Source of the DNA: Pseudomonas sp. p1(2021b)
GTDB lineage: Bacteria; Pseudomonadota; Gammaproteobacteria; Pseudomonadales; Pseudomonadaceae
Direction: 5' to 3'
DNA: 64,000 nucleotides
NCBI RefSeq assembly: GCF_020151015.1
Contig: NZ_CP083746.1
Location: forward strand, 1,889,001 to 1,953,000
The position numbers and the translations under genes were made by a program. The notes beneath the pieces were generated by a model. The model searched no databases. It was given only the letters and a program-made list of their open reading frames with translations, and was not told the DNA's origin. How positions within the stretch are numbered: the first letter of the stretch is position 1; each line of letters starts with the position of its first letter. This document shows, piece after piece, positions 40,817-48,258 of the stretch.

Positions 40817-41470
40817 ATGGCCGCACGCATCCCGCTGCCAAACGGTTCTGTGCTGGAGATCGCCAGCACTCTGGGCACTGCCGTGCCTGTCACTGCCCTG
40901 ACCAATGCAAAGCCACCAGTGGCGAGCTCGGTGGGTCATGGCCTCGATGCCGACGATATTCTGCTGATCAGCTCCGGCTGGGCCCTCATCAATGACCGCG
41001 CCGCGAAGGCTACCAACGTCACCACGGATGCGTTCTCGCTCGCCGGCCTGGATACCACCAATACCGACCGTTACACCGCTGGCGCCGGTGCCGGTTCCGT
41101 GATCCCTGTGTCGGGCTGGACCCAGATCTCGAAGGTGACCGGCTTCACCGTTTCCGGTGGTGAGCAGCAGTTCCTCACCGTCGGCTACCTCGAGAACGAC
41201 GACGACCTGCAGTTCCCAACCAACCGCAACCCAATCAGCGTATCGGTGACGGTCGAGGACCAACCATCGGCCCTCTACGTACCGGTCGTTGAAGGCTATG
41301 ACGACTCCAAGGAGCTGACCGTGATTCGGCTGAAACTGCCCGGTGGCGGCCAGATCCTGATGCCTGGCTATGTCAGCATCACCAGCACACCGACGATGGA
41401 GCGCAACCAGTTGATGACCCGCACCATCAGCGTTGGCCTGTCCGGTCGTCCAACCCGTTACAGCGCGTAA
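40817..41470 (+). CDS. Major tail tube protein
   Basis: A 217-aa tail tube protein of long-tailed siphophages. It starts MAARIPLPNGSVLEIASTLG, and the GKxxTVSGGEQQFLTVGYLED-like sequence (TVSGGEQQFLTVGYLENDDD) followed by VTVEDQPSALYVPVVEGYD is characteristic. The AAGAGGAAATACAC upstream is a good ribosome site. The preceding terminator and following chaperone genes give the standard tail order. Confidence 0.85.
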   Translation: MAARIPLPNGSVLEIASTLGTAVPVTALTNAKPPVASSVGHGLDADDILLISSGWALINDRAAKATNVTTDAFSLAGLDTTNTDRYTAGAGAGSVIPVSGWTQISKVTGFTVSGGEQQFLTVGYLENDDDLQFPTNRNPISVSVTVEDQPSALYVPVVEGYDDSKELTVIRLKLPGGGQILMPGYVSITSTPTMERNQLMTRTISVGLSGRPTRYSA

Positions 41471-41479
41471 GGAGCCCTC

Positions 41480-41863
41480 ATGGCGAAGATCAAGATCGCG
41501 CAGAACCCCACTTTCGCTGCTGTGGTGCAGGTTCCGCGTATTGGTGCCGAGCCGGTGCCGGTGGAATTTCAGTTCCGCTATATGGACCGCGTGGCCCTGT
41601 CCGCAATGTTCGACCGCTGGAACAAGGCGCGCGACGCCTGGGCGGAAAAGGCCCAGAAGGACGGCGCGACTTGGGAGGAGGTCACTACCGGTGAAATCGC
41701 CCTGCAGGCCGAGCAACTGGGCGAGATCGTCACAGGCTGGGACTTGGAGGACGAGTTCAGCACCGAGGCCATCGTAGACCTGGTGCGCACCTGTACCGGC
41801 GCGCCGAAGGCAGTAATCGACGCCTACCAAGCCGCCTACAGCCCGGCCCGCTTGGGAAACTGA
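41480..41863 (+). CDS. Tail assembly chaperone, N-terminal (gpG-like) product
   Basis: A 127-aa tail assembly chaperone (MAKIKIAQNPTFAAVVQVPR ... SPARLGN). It is the analogue of lambda gpG and helps load the tape measure protein. Its last codons TTG GGA AAC TGA contain the -1 slippery heptamer GGGAAAC directly before the stop, so a fraction of ribosomes should continue into the downstream frame to make a gpGT-like fusion. Confidence 0.85.
   Translation: MAKIKIAQNPTFAAVVQVPRIGAEPVPVEFQFRYMDRVALSAMFDRWNKARDAWAEKAQKDGATWEEVTTGEIALQAEQLGEIVTGWDLEDEFSTEAIVDLVRTCTGAPKAVIDAYQAAYSPARLGN
41854..41860 (+). promoter_or_regulatory. Programmed -1 ribosomal frameshift site GGGAAAC
   Basis: The heptamer G GGA AAC is in phase with the chaperone codons (X XXY YYZ) and immediately precedes its TGA stop. 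The DNA after it is very GC-rich (ggcggcggcccgggcc) and can form a stimulating stem. Lambda uses GGGAAAG at the same place in gpG/gpGT. Confidence 0.85.
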
Positions 41864-42177
41864 AGGCGGCGGCCCGGGCCTGCTATGAACGAGGCCCATC
41901 CGCCGAGCAACTGGCGGCGCTGGGGCTGACCCTTGATGACATCGAGGAGGAGGTAGTGGAGGTCTGGCCAGATTCATGGCCTGCCTTCCGCCTGTTCGAT
42001 GCGCTGGGCACGCAGTGGCGGGTGGCTTCGGGCGGCCCGTCAGGCCTGGACTACACCGCCATCCCTGCAACCGCCTCAATGCTCGGCATCAAGCGCCGCG
42101 ACCTCACCGACATTTTCCCCGATCTCCGCGTTATGGAGGTTGAGGCCTTGGCCGTCATGGCCGAATCCATGGAGTAG
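41860..42177 (+). CDS. Tail assembly chaperone extension made by -1 frameshift (DUF1799-like)
   Basis: After slipping back one base at 41860 the ribosome reads LKAAARACYERGPSAEQLAA and continues for 105 codons to the stop at 42177, giving a fusion of about 232 aa. The sequence ESWPAFxLFDALGTQWRVASGGPSGLDYTAI-like part is typical of the DUF1799 tail proteins that fill the T role. No ribosome site or start codon is seen at the proper place, which supports expression only by frameshifting. Confidence 0.82.
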   Translation: MKAAARACYERGPSAEQLAALGLTLDDIEEEVVEVWPDSWPAFRLFDALGTQWRVASGGPSGLDYTAIPATASMLGIKRRDLTDIFPDLRVMEVEALAVMAESME

Positions 42178-42180
42178 ACC

Positions 42181-43416
42181 ATGACCACTATTGCCTCTCT
42201 CGGTCTTCAGATCGACTCCGGTGATGCCGTCGAGGCTAAGGATAACCTCGATCAGCTGACGGACGCCGGCAAGCGTAGCGAGGAGTCGGCTGGGCGAACC
42301 GGGCGCGCCTGGGAGACTGCCTTGGGCAGCCTGCAGGGTGACACCCGGCAGATCGTGCAGGAGCTGCAGGCGCTCAACGCCAAGCAGACCGAGTTGGCTC
42401 AGCAGATGGCCACCGTTGGGCGCGCCGTTACCAGCGCTTCCACGGCGTTCAGCAGTGCCGCGGCGAACATGGGAGCTTTCCGGGCCGAGGCCGCGCAGGC
42501 GGGCAAGGTGCAGGAGAGGCTCACCAGCGCCGCCGATGCCGGTGCACAAGCCGGCCGACGCGCTGCGGAGTCTGCTGACGAGCAGCAGGCCAGGATTCTG
42601 GCCGTGGCTAAGGCCTCGCTGGAGGCCAGTCAGTATGTGCAGTCGCTGAACCGGGCGATTGAGCAGAGCGCCGAGGTCACCGCTCAAGCCAACGCCGTGC
42701 TATCGGACAGTGCCAGCCGTCAGGCATCCATCAACAGCCGGGCCCAGGCCCTCATCGCTACGGAAGAGCGCCAGGCGGAGGCAGCGAAGAAGGCCGCGGG
42801 CGCGCATCGGGAAGAAGGCCAGGCGCTTGATGAGCTGCTTGGCAAGATCGACCCGACCGTCGCAGCAATGAGCCGCTTGGACCAGATGGAGCAGAAGCTG
42901 AAGGGCTTCCGCGCAAGTGGCGCGCTCGATGCGGAAACGTTCGGCGAGTACCAAGCAAAGATCGACCAGGCCCGCACAGCTCTTGGCAGCGCCGATACCG
43001 CGCTGAGCCGCACTGGCATGACTGCAAAGGCTACCGCTGCAGCGTTGCGAGGTGTGCCGGCTCAGTTCACTGATATCTTCACGTCGATCGCCGCTGGCCA
43101 GCCAATCATGATGGTTGCCTTGCAGCAAGGCGGACAGCTCAAGGATATGTTCGGTGGGATCATCCCTGCCGCTAAGGCCTTGGGCGGCTACATCCTTGGG
43201 CTGGTCAATCCCCTTACCGTGTCGGCTGTCGCCGCAGCAGCACTTGGATATATGTTCACTCCGCTGCCGAGTGGTGAAGTTATACCGAGGCTCCACGACG
43301 CCTGCGTCAACGGCATGGCCCAGCTTGGGATGAACATAACCGGTGTCGAGGAGGTTGATGGTGTGCTCTACGCGCAATCCTGGTGGTGCCGTGCAGCGGG
43401 AAATTACGATGACTGA
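42181..43416 (+). pseudogene. Tape measure protein, 3' truncated and fused to foreign sequence
   Basis: The N-terminal 357 residues are a normal siphophage tape measure start: MTTIASLGLQIDSGDAVEAK, long Ala/Gln-rich coiled coils, and the AAALRGVPAQFTDIFTSIAAGQPIMMVALQ block. After LTVSAVAAAALGYM the reading frame changes character to FTPLPSGEVIPRLHDACVNG ... [12 protein letters not shown], a short polar tail not seen in tape measures. Complete proteins are usually 700 aa or more. The break removed the rest of the tail, lysis and right-arm genes by one deletion. The hybrid product, if made, could not set tail length. Confidence 0.85.
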
Positions 43417-43624
43417 CCTACCGCGCGCCTGGCTCGACGAGCTGCACGATCAGTTCGCCCTGGTCTCAGACCCGGACGGGCGAGCCGCCGTCCTGTCGGA
43501 GATGGCCAAGGCCGCACATCGGCGGCGGGAAGTAGGCGAGGGCGAGCTGGTCGACATGCTGGAGCTCGCCGAAGCGGCCCGGTTGTGGGCGCTGGTCGAG
43601 CATGAAAACGAAGGGGAAGGGTGA
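43409..43624 (+). CDS. Small phage protein at right end
   Basis: A 71-aa protein ([20 protein letters not shown] ... [15 protein letters not shown]), highly charged and helical. It overlaps the end of the truncated tape measure frame by 8 bases. Similar short proteins (a helix followed by [17 protein letters not shown]) occur in Pseudomonas prophages away from the tail operon, which indicates that this gene was brought next to the tape measure by the deletion. Function unknown. Confidence 0.6.
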   Translation: MTDLPRAWLDELHDQFALVSDPDGRAAVLSEMAKAAHRRREVGEGELVDMLELAEAARLWALVEHENEGEG

Positions 43625-43883
43625 CGCCTTTCAGGGCTGGAGGCGGGTCGGCAGAACGCCGAAAGGAGGGGATTGCCCTGTCTAATACTGCATGATTGCT
43701 TCCCGCTTTTACTGGCCGAAAGTCGCGGAAACCCGGCGAAAAGTATTAGATGCGTCAAGCGCGAAGGCCGCTTGCTGCGCGGCCTGTTGGCTTATCTAAA
43801 CGCTACTGCTGCAGTACAGGATTGTGCTGGATGTACAGTTGGCTCGTACTGTTTAAAGTTATCATGTCAAGAACAGTTCTTGA
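43625..43883. other. Intergenic region with palindromes between tail remnant and ATPase gene
   Basis: These 259 bases hold no credible gene; an 85-codon frame through them has no ribosome site or family. There are two dyads: TACTGCTGCAGTA at 43804-43816, and TCAAGAAC-A-GTTCTTGA at 43867-43883, which touches the stop codon of the leftward ATPase gene. The second could fold as a terminator stem but has no U tract. Confidence 0.55.
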
Positions 43884-45170
43884 TTAGTTTCCTTGGAATG
43901 CCTCTTCCTTTTCGCCAATTTCTGCGATGATTTCCTCCCATGGCCACCTCACGGTGGCATAGCGGCGGTAAAGCAACAGCTGTCGGTCAACAACGCTTAC
44001 GAGTTCATTCTGAGAGTCATACGCAAGTACTAGGCCACGCCCATCAGCATCGACTTGAAGCTCGGGAAACTTGACAAGAGCTGATTTGAGATTAGGGAGT
44101 TGGATTCGGTTTTGCCGGGCATGCGCGGCGGTGTGGATTCTCTTAGCGCTGAGCCCTTCGGTCAGGGATTGGTCGTCCGCGTCCATGATCGCCGCCATGG
44201 CATGAGCGTAAATGCCGGTGGCATTGGCGCGTCTTCGGATGCCTTCACTGACCTGCCGGGCAAAACTCTGGTAAAGCTGATTTAGCTGATCTGCCACATG
44301 CATCGCAGCGTCTTGGACTTTGCCCTCATCTTCAAGGAGTATTTCACTCCCCGCTGGACCTCCGTCGGTTATATCAAGCTCGTCATCAATGTAGCGCAGG
44401 GTGAGTTTTTGGAGGAGGCCAACACTACCGTACGAAATTTCCGCTAGCAGGCTACTTACCGACACCTTCATGCGCATATTCAGAACGTTGCAGCCTTTAT
44501 TAAGGACCTGGCAGAGCTCAGGAATCGACCAAGTTACAGACAGCTCTTCCATTCGATCTGATAAATCGGGGTTGAGTGTGATCAGCATGTTGGAACTGAT
44601 CCATACCCCAACAACGACGACAAAGGTCTGGTAATCCCAAAGGGTTTTAAGATCGAATGCGAATTTTCGCTGTTCGGCTTCTGGAAGGTAATGAAAGTCT
44701 TCAATAACCAGGGTTTTCCCGGATTCACGAATCAGAGCCGCAATGAACTCAAGGTCAGAGGTGTCTTTGCCAACGATCTTAGTCTTTTCGGAAGTTTCGT
44801 GAACGTAATTGATTTCCCCTGCGCCTTGCACTTTGGCTATCAGCTTAAGGCCTGCTTCGCCCGACGCGGTGATTTTTCCTCCCAGCTTATTTGCGCTGGA
44901 TTGCTCTACCTCTAGTCGAATACCAAGGCGAGCGAGGGCATCACGATAGATGTCGAGCGTGGTGTATTGGAAACGGCATTGCACCACAATTGGGTCCTTG
45001 AGAACCCGTTGGCGGAGCCATGACTTTCCAGATTTCGAGGCGCCGCGTATTGCAATGTGGGTCTGCCGCCGCTCTAGCAGCTTCGCCAAAGCCTTGTCGA
45101 GGTTTCCTCGGTCGACGTAGGAATGCTCGGAGAGAGCGGGTTGAATACCAAAGACTTCATGAACCTTCAT
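43884..45170 (-). CDS. P-loop ATPase beside attR, function unknown
   Basis: A 428-aa cytosolic NTPase. Walker A is GASKSGKS (residues 43-50), Walker B is TLVIEDFHYL (153-162) and a sensor-like VVVVGVW strand follows at about 184-190. Between them is a glycine-rich insert KLGGKITASGEAGLKLIAKV (about 95-115). The E-D-F-H-Y-L form of Walker B resembles STAND/TniB-like ATPases. The C-terminal 200 residues are helical (FARQVSEGIRRRANATGIYA), with no recognised effector. It is transcribed alone at the attachment-site edge, the position where phages and satellites often keep defence genes. No transposase partner is present. Confidence 0.75.
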   Translation of the reverse strand: MKVHEVFGIQPALSEHSYVDRGNLDKALAKLLERRQTHIAIRGASKSGKSWLRQRVLKDPIVVQCRFQYTTLDIYRDALARLGIRLEVEQSSANKLGGKITASGEAGLKLIAKVQGAGEINYVHETSEKTKIVGKDTSDLEFIAALIRESGKTLVIEDFHYLPEAEQRKFAFDLKTLWDYQTFVVVVGVWISSNMLITLNPDLSDRMEELSVTWSIPELCQVLNKGCNVLNMRMKVSVSSLLAEISYGSVGLLQKLTLRYIDDELDITDGGPAGSEILLEDEGKVQDAAMHVADQLNQLYQSFARQVSEGIRRRANATGIYAHAMAAIMDADDQSLTEGLSAKRIHTAAHARQNRIQLPNLKSALVKFPELQVDADGRGLVLAYDSQNELVSVVDRQLLLYRRYATVRWPWEEIIAEIGEKEEAFQGN

Positions 45171-45377
45171 GGCAGCTCCAGGGCGCGAGATGCGAAATGA
45201 GGTAATTGTGCCATCAATGGGCTGACGGAAGTCAACGGATCCTATGACGTGATTTCCAGATCTGCATGCCCGGTAGGAATGGATGGTAACTGCTGAGAAT
45301 TGTGCGCCGCGTCCGAGGTCTGGACCTTGGTCCAGCGCTACATTCAGGTATGCAGTCGTACCATGCCAATGGCAGTC

Positions 45378-45461
45378 AAATCGATTCCAAAACCGAAGCG
45401 GCGACCCTTGAAATGTGAGGCCTGTAGCCGAGCCGTTTCGCCCTTGTTTTGGAATCGATTT
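45378..45461. repeat. 16-bp inverted repeat near attR
   Basis: AAATCGATTCCAAAAC at 45378-45393 and its exact reverse complement at 45446-45461, separated by 52 bases. Each arm contains the self-complementary AATCGATT. It lies 36 bases inside attR in the 327-base space upstream of the ATPase gene, where no other gene is seen. Confidence 0.7.
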
Positions 45462-45496
45462 CGTCGCTGACGCCGCACGGATCGGGCGCTTGTACC

Positions 45497-45557
45497 ACGG
45501 TCTTGAAAACCGTCGATGGGCAACTATCCTAGAGTTCGAATCTCTACGCTTCCGCCA
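45497..45557 (+). repeat. attR core, 61-bp direct repeat of tRNA-Ser 3' part
   Basis: An exact copy of 26915-26975, from the anticodon stem to CCA, not preceded by a tRNA 5' half. It marks the right end of the prophage and is the displaced original tRNA 3' end. Confidence 0.96.
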
Positions 45558-45568
45558 TATTCTTCATC

Positions 45569-45594
45569 AAAGCCCCTGAAAATGGGGCTTTTTT
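45569..45594 (+). terminator. Original tRNA-Ser terminator beyond attR
   Basis: AAAGCCCCT-GAAA-ATGGGGCTTTTTT follows the displaced tRNA end. It stands in the same position as the terminator after the intact tRNA (26981) but has a different sequence, showing it belongs to what lay right of the tRNA before the prophage entered. Confidence 0.85.
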
Positions 45595-45640
45595 GTGGGT
45601 GGTGGTTTTTCTACCCATGTTTATACCCACTTAGAGATCG

Positions 45641-46346
45641 CTAGGCTCTGTACGAAATCCCGAGACCCAATCGCCGCCCCTCGAACGCTGAGTTTTTGTA
45701 GAGTCCCACGCCATCGACGGAAAGGAATTCTGTGATGGCAAAGCGTTACGAACTCTCGGACGAGGCCTGGGATGTGCCTGGATGATCGACTCAACCGCTG
45801 TACGCGCAACCCGAGCGTCTTCTGGTGCCGGGAAAAAAGGGGGCCTGACGAGCCAGCCGATCACGCTTTAGGCCGCAGTCGTGGCGGACTGACAACCAAA
45901 ATCCATATGCTCTGCGACGCCAACGGACACCGTTGCGCTTCCTCCTCTCTGGCGGTCAAGCCAGTGATATCAGCTATGCCCAGCCATTGCTGGGCGAGGT
46001 CAGCATTCCATCGAGCCAACGTGGCCGCCCGCGCAAGCGCTGTAAATGGTTGCTTGCCGACAAGGGCTACGACGCTGAGGCACTTCGCCGCTATTGCGAC
46101 CAATACCGAATGCAACCCGTCATCCCGCTGCGCTCGATGAAGCGCAAGCCCAAGCCAGGCTTACCCAGACTGTTTGATCGGCCCAAATACCGACAGCGCA
46201 ATATCATCGAGCGCATGTTTGGCTGGCTGAAAGAGAACCGTCGCATCGTGACACGCTTCGACAAGCTGGCGAAAAGCTATGCCGCCATGGTCTCACTGGC
46301 TTGTTCCATGCGGTGTTTGCGACATCTCTTTTCGTACAGAGCCTAG
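45641..46346 (+). mobile_element. IS5-family insertion sequence remnant
   Basis: Terminal inverted repeats: CTAGGCTCTGTACGAAA at 45641-45657 and its exact reverse complement at 46330-46346. The outer CTAG is present at both ends and is probably the duplicated YTAR target used by IS5 relatives. At about 0.7 kb the copy is shorter than an intact element because the transposase gene has lost an internal block. Confidence 0.85.
45735..46346 (+). pseudogene. IS5-family transposase, internally deleted and frameshifted
   Basis: The gene starts MAKRYELSDEAWDV, then jumps straight to a sequence reading MIDSTAVRA-TRASSGAGKKGG-DEPADHALGRSRGG (out of frame with the start, with a stop after 16 codons), showing loss of the region between. 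A further one-base deletion around 45930 (CAC-CGT in place of CAC-CCG) shifts the frame; the rest (MRFLLSGGQASDISYAQPLL ... NIIERMFGWLKENRRIVTRF) runs to the right terminal repeat with DDE-domain motifs intact. The transposase is not functional. Confidence 0.88.
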
Positions 46347-46686
46347 AGAGGTTCCGCAGGGCGGTAGGCCCCATTACCACGTGCTGATTCTGTTGAACCG
46401 TGATGCTTATTACACGGTAGGGCGTCTGGGTTCCGAGAGGGTGAACATGATCAGCCGTATGGAAGAGTCCTGGGCTAGTGCGTTGGGGGTATCGATCGAG
46501 CAAGTGAGAGGGCAGATGCACATCCCGGACAATGCTGAGTATCGAGTTGACCGCGAGATCCGTTGTGGCAAGGTCGATGAGCTGCCAGCGCTATTCTACA
46601 GAGCCAGCTACCTGTGCAAGAAGGCAACGAAGTCCTACGGGGATCGCCAGCGAGTATTTGACACCAGTAGGGGCTCTGGCTCATAG
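46347..46686 (+). pseudogene. Inovirus Gp2/YagK-YfjJ type replication protein, 5' part missing
   Basis: Directly right of the IS end the frame reads REVPQGGRPHYHVLILLNRD ... WASALGVSIEQVRG ... ALFYRASYLCKKATKSYGDR. This is the C-terminal part of the YagK/YfjJ (inovirus Gp2-like) family found in satellites and filamentous-phage-like elements; HYHV is the metal-binding motif of HUH-like replication proteins. The N-terminal half is gone, cut by the IS insertion and deletion. It is the last trace of an element that sat at tRNA-Ser before, or next to, the prophage. Confidence 0.82.
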
Positions 46687-46784
46687 CAACTTGAATGGCG
46701 ACATTCCTATGGCGTCCAAAGTTCGGGTTTGCGGATTGCACTAGCTTGAAGCGCGCGAGCGGGCCTGAGCGGCCGAAAAAACGG

Positions 46785-46813
46785 AAAAGGAGCCAGGTAC
46801 CAACCTGGCTCCT
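46785..46813 (-). terminator. Terminator of the alpha/beta hydrolase gene
   Basis: On the reverse strand AGGAGCCAGGTTGGTACCTG-GCTCC stem followed by TTTTCCGTTTTTT, nine bases past the stop codon. Confidence 0.88.
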
Positions 46814-46821
46814 GGGCTTGA

Positions 46822-47652
46822 TCAGCCTCGAATAAAGGCAAGGAGATCGGCGTTGATCGTATCGGTTTCAGTGGTTGGCATCCCATGTGGGTACCCTGGG
46901 TAAATTTTCAGCGTGCTGTTCTGAAGCAGCTTTGCAGAAAGAACGCCAGCATCCTCATATGGAACAATCTGATCGTCGTCACCATGCATCACCAATACCG
47001 GGATGGTAATTTTTTTCAGATCTTCGGTGAAGTCCGTTTGCGAGAATGCGACGATTCCGTCGTAATGAGCTTGGGCACATCCCATCATGCCTTGGCGCCA
47101 CCAGTTCCAGATGACACCTTCTGAGGGCTTAGCACCTGGACGGTTGTAGCCATAGAATGGTCCCGCCGGCACGTCATAGTAAAACTGAGCGCGATTAGCC
47201 TTGAGCTGGGCTTGGAGGTCGTCGAAAACCTGCTTGGGCAAACCACCCGGATTGCTATCAGTTTTCACCATTAGTGGTGGTACAGCGCTGATGATGGCAG
47301 CCTTGAGAACGCGGTCTTCACCATGACGGGCAATGTAATGCACCACTTCTCCGCCACCGGTGGAGTGACCGACATGAATGGCTCCTTGAGTACCGAGATG
47401 ATTGACCACCGCAGCCACATCGTCGGCGTAATGGTCCATGTCGTGACCGTCCCACACTTGGCTTGAGCGTCCATGACCCCGTCGATCGTGGGCCACGACC
47501 CTGAAGCCTTTGGCGAGGAAGAACAGCATCTGGGCGTCCCAGTCATCAGCGCTGAGCGGCCAGCCATGATGGAAATGGATTACCTGGGCATCCTTGGGCC
47601 CCCAGTCTTTGTAGAAGATTTCAACTCCGTCCTTTGTCGTGACGTATCCCAT
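46822..47652 (-). CDS. Alpha/beta hydrolase, non-haem chloroperoxidase type
   Basis: A 276-aa serine hydrolase of the cofactor-free haloperoxidase/arylesterase group. It begins MGYVTTKDGVEIFYKDWGPK; the oxyanion HHGWPLS, the nucleophile elbow GHSTGG with Ser97, an Asp in HGDDDQIVP and the His of YPHGM form the triad. GGAGACGCAAAC precedes the ATG at 47652; the longer open frame upstream is ignored. In vivo the activity is probably ester or peracid hydrolysis. A MerR-type promoter (47868-47898) reads into it after a leader of about 215 bases. Confidence 0.92.
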   Translation of the reverse strand: MGYVTTKDGVEIFYKDWGPKDAQVIHFHHGWPLSADDWDAQMLFFLAKGFRVVAHDRRGHGRSSQVWDGHDMDHYADDVAAVVNHLGTQGAIHVGHSTGGGEVVHYIARHGEDRVLKAAIISAVPPLMVKTDSNPGGLPKQVFDDLQAQLKANRAQFYYDVPAGPFYGYNRPGAKPSEGVIWNWWRQGMMGCAQAHYDGIVAFSQTDFTEDLKKITIPVLVMHGDDDQIVPYEDAGVLSAKLLQNSTLKIYPGYPHGMPTTETDTINADLLAFIRG

Positions 47653-47867
47653 GTTTGCGTCTCCTGGATTCGGTGGTGTTCGGTGAGTGCCGCATAGCAG
47701 CCGACACCGCTTGTTAGGCGAGTATTGCTCCCTCTTGTTCGGCGATCTGAGGCTCATGCTGCTTGCTAAGCCATCTGGCGCGTGACCACCTTTTCTTTCC
47801 ATGCCCCTGAACGGTGCGAATCTTCAGGGAACCTTCCTTGGTCAATCAGCATATTCGTCCTTTGGTC

Positions 47868-47898
47868 ACTGTAAGGTTGAAGTGCACTTTAAGATCAA
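47868..47898 (-). promoter_or_regulatory. MerR-type promoter of alpha/beta hydrolase gene
   Basis: Reverse strand: -35 TTGATC, 19-base spacer TTAAAGTGCACTTCAACCT, -10 TACAGT. The spacer dyad AAGTGCACTT is a perfect palindrome. The 19-bp spacing is the mark of MerR-activated promoters, where the activator untwists an over-long spacer. Confidence 0.72.
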
Positions 47899-48042
47899 GC
47901 CTTAAAGGCCAGAGTGAGAATAGGACAGCTCGAAACGCTCGCCCTTCGGTACAGATAAATGGATGGCTGCGGCAGATAGTCGGTGCAGAGAAAGATCAAA
48001 CCTGATTTGAGCACCATCACTGACTCTGGTGGAAAACTTCGA

Positions 48043-48073
48043 TTGACATTAAAGTTTGCTTGAACGTTACGCT
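48043..48073 (+). promoter_or_regulatory. MerR-type promoter of saccharopine-dehydrogenase-like gene
   Basis: -35 TTGACA, 19-base spacer TTAAAGTTTGCTTGAACGT, -10 TACGCT, reading right towards the gene at 48259. The first half TTAAAGT and the CTTNAA second half match the other four sites. Confidence 0.68.
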
Positions 48074-48258
48074 CCCGGGACCGCTGGCACCTGCAATCCG
48101 TCGCTATGCGAAGTGCTTCATCGCTTGCCTCTGACCGATAGAGCGGCCATCCGCAGGATGGTCACCGTTCAGGTTTTGGCGAGTAGACCGAGACCGAGAC
48201 GGAGACCGAGATGTAAGAGCAAATTTCTTGGTGGGGGTCAGCTACTAAGCTCTTGGTC

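Larger units (their letters stand above)
26915..45557. mobile_element. Defective prophage integrated in tRNA-Ser(UGA), 18.6 kb
   Basis: The element is bounded by perfect 61-bp repeats and has an integrase transcribed towards the tRNA. Layout: integration genes, then a mostly leftward early module, then from about 36966 a rightward late module (holins, tail completion, tail tube, chaperones, truncated tape measure), then a leftward ATPase gene at the right end. There is no recognisable terminase, portal, protease, capsid, baseplate, lysin, replication or CI/Cro gene. The tape measure gene is cut after about 357 codons. It cannot make particles alone; it may be a decayed siphophage that persists through its cargo genes. 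Confidence 0.93.
47653..48258. other. Divergent regulatory region with two MerR-type promoters
   Basis: About 600 bases between the hydrolase and the saccharopine-dehydrogenase-like gene with no credible coding sequence. Two promoters of the same type, one for each direction, are found at 47868-47898 (leftward) and 48043-48073 (rightward). A short purine-rich run (gaccgagaccgagacggaga) lies at about 48188. Confidence 0.65.

Noticed and set aside
41956..42177. Independent gene starting at the GTG/ATG-like codon at 41956
   Set aside because: The frame continues upstream to the slippery site without a stop and matches the tail chaperone extension; expression by frameshift explains it better.
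43804..43816. TACTGCTGCAGTA as a LexA box
   Set aside because: It does not fit the CTGTATN(x)ATACAG consensus of Pseudomonas LexA; kept only as a simple palindrome.
43673..43930. 85-codon frame between the tail remnant and the ATPase gene
   Set aside because: No ribosome site, cysteine-rich random composition, and it overlaps the end of the ATPase gene.
45020..45205. 61-codon rightward frame overlapping the ATPase start
   Set aside because: Antisense shadow with no ribosome site.
48186..48212. Purine-rich GACCGAGA repeat as a possible CRISPR or tandem repeat
   Set aside because: Only three or four imperfect 6-base units; no spacer structure. No CRISPR array was seen anywhere in the window.
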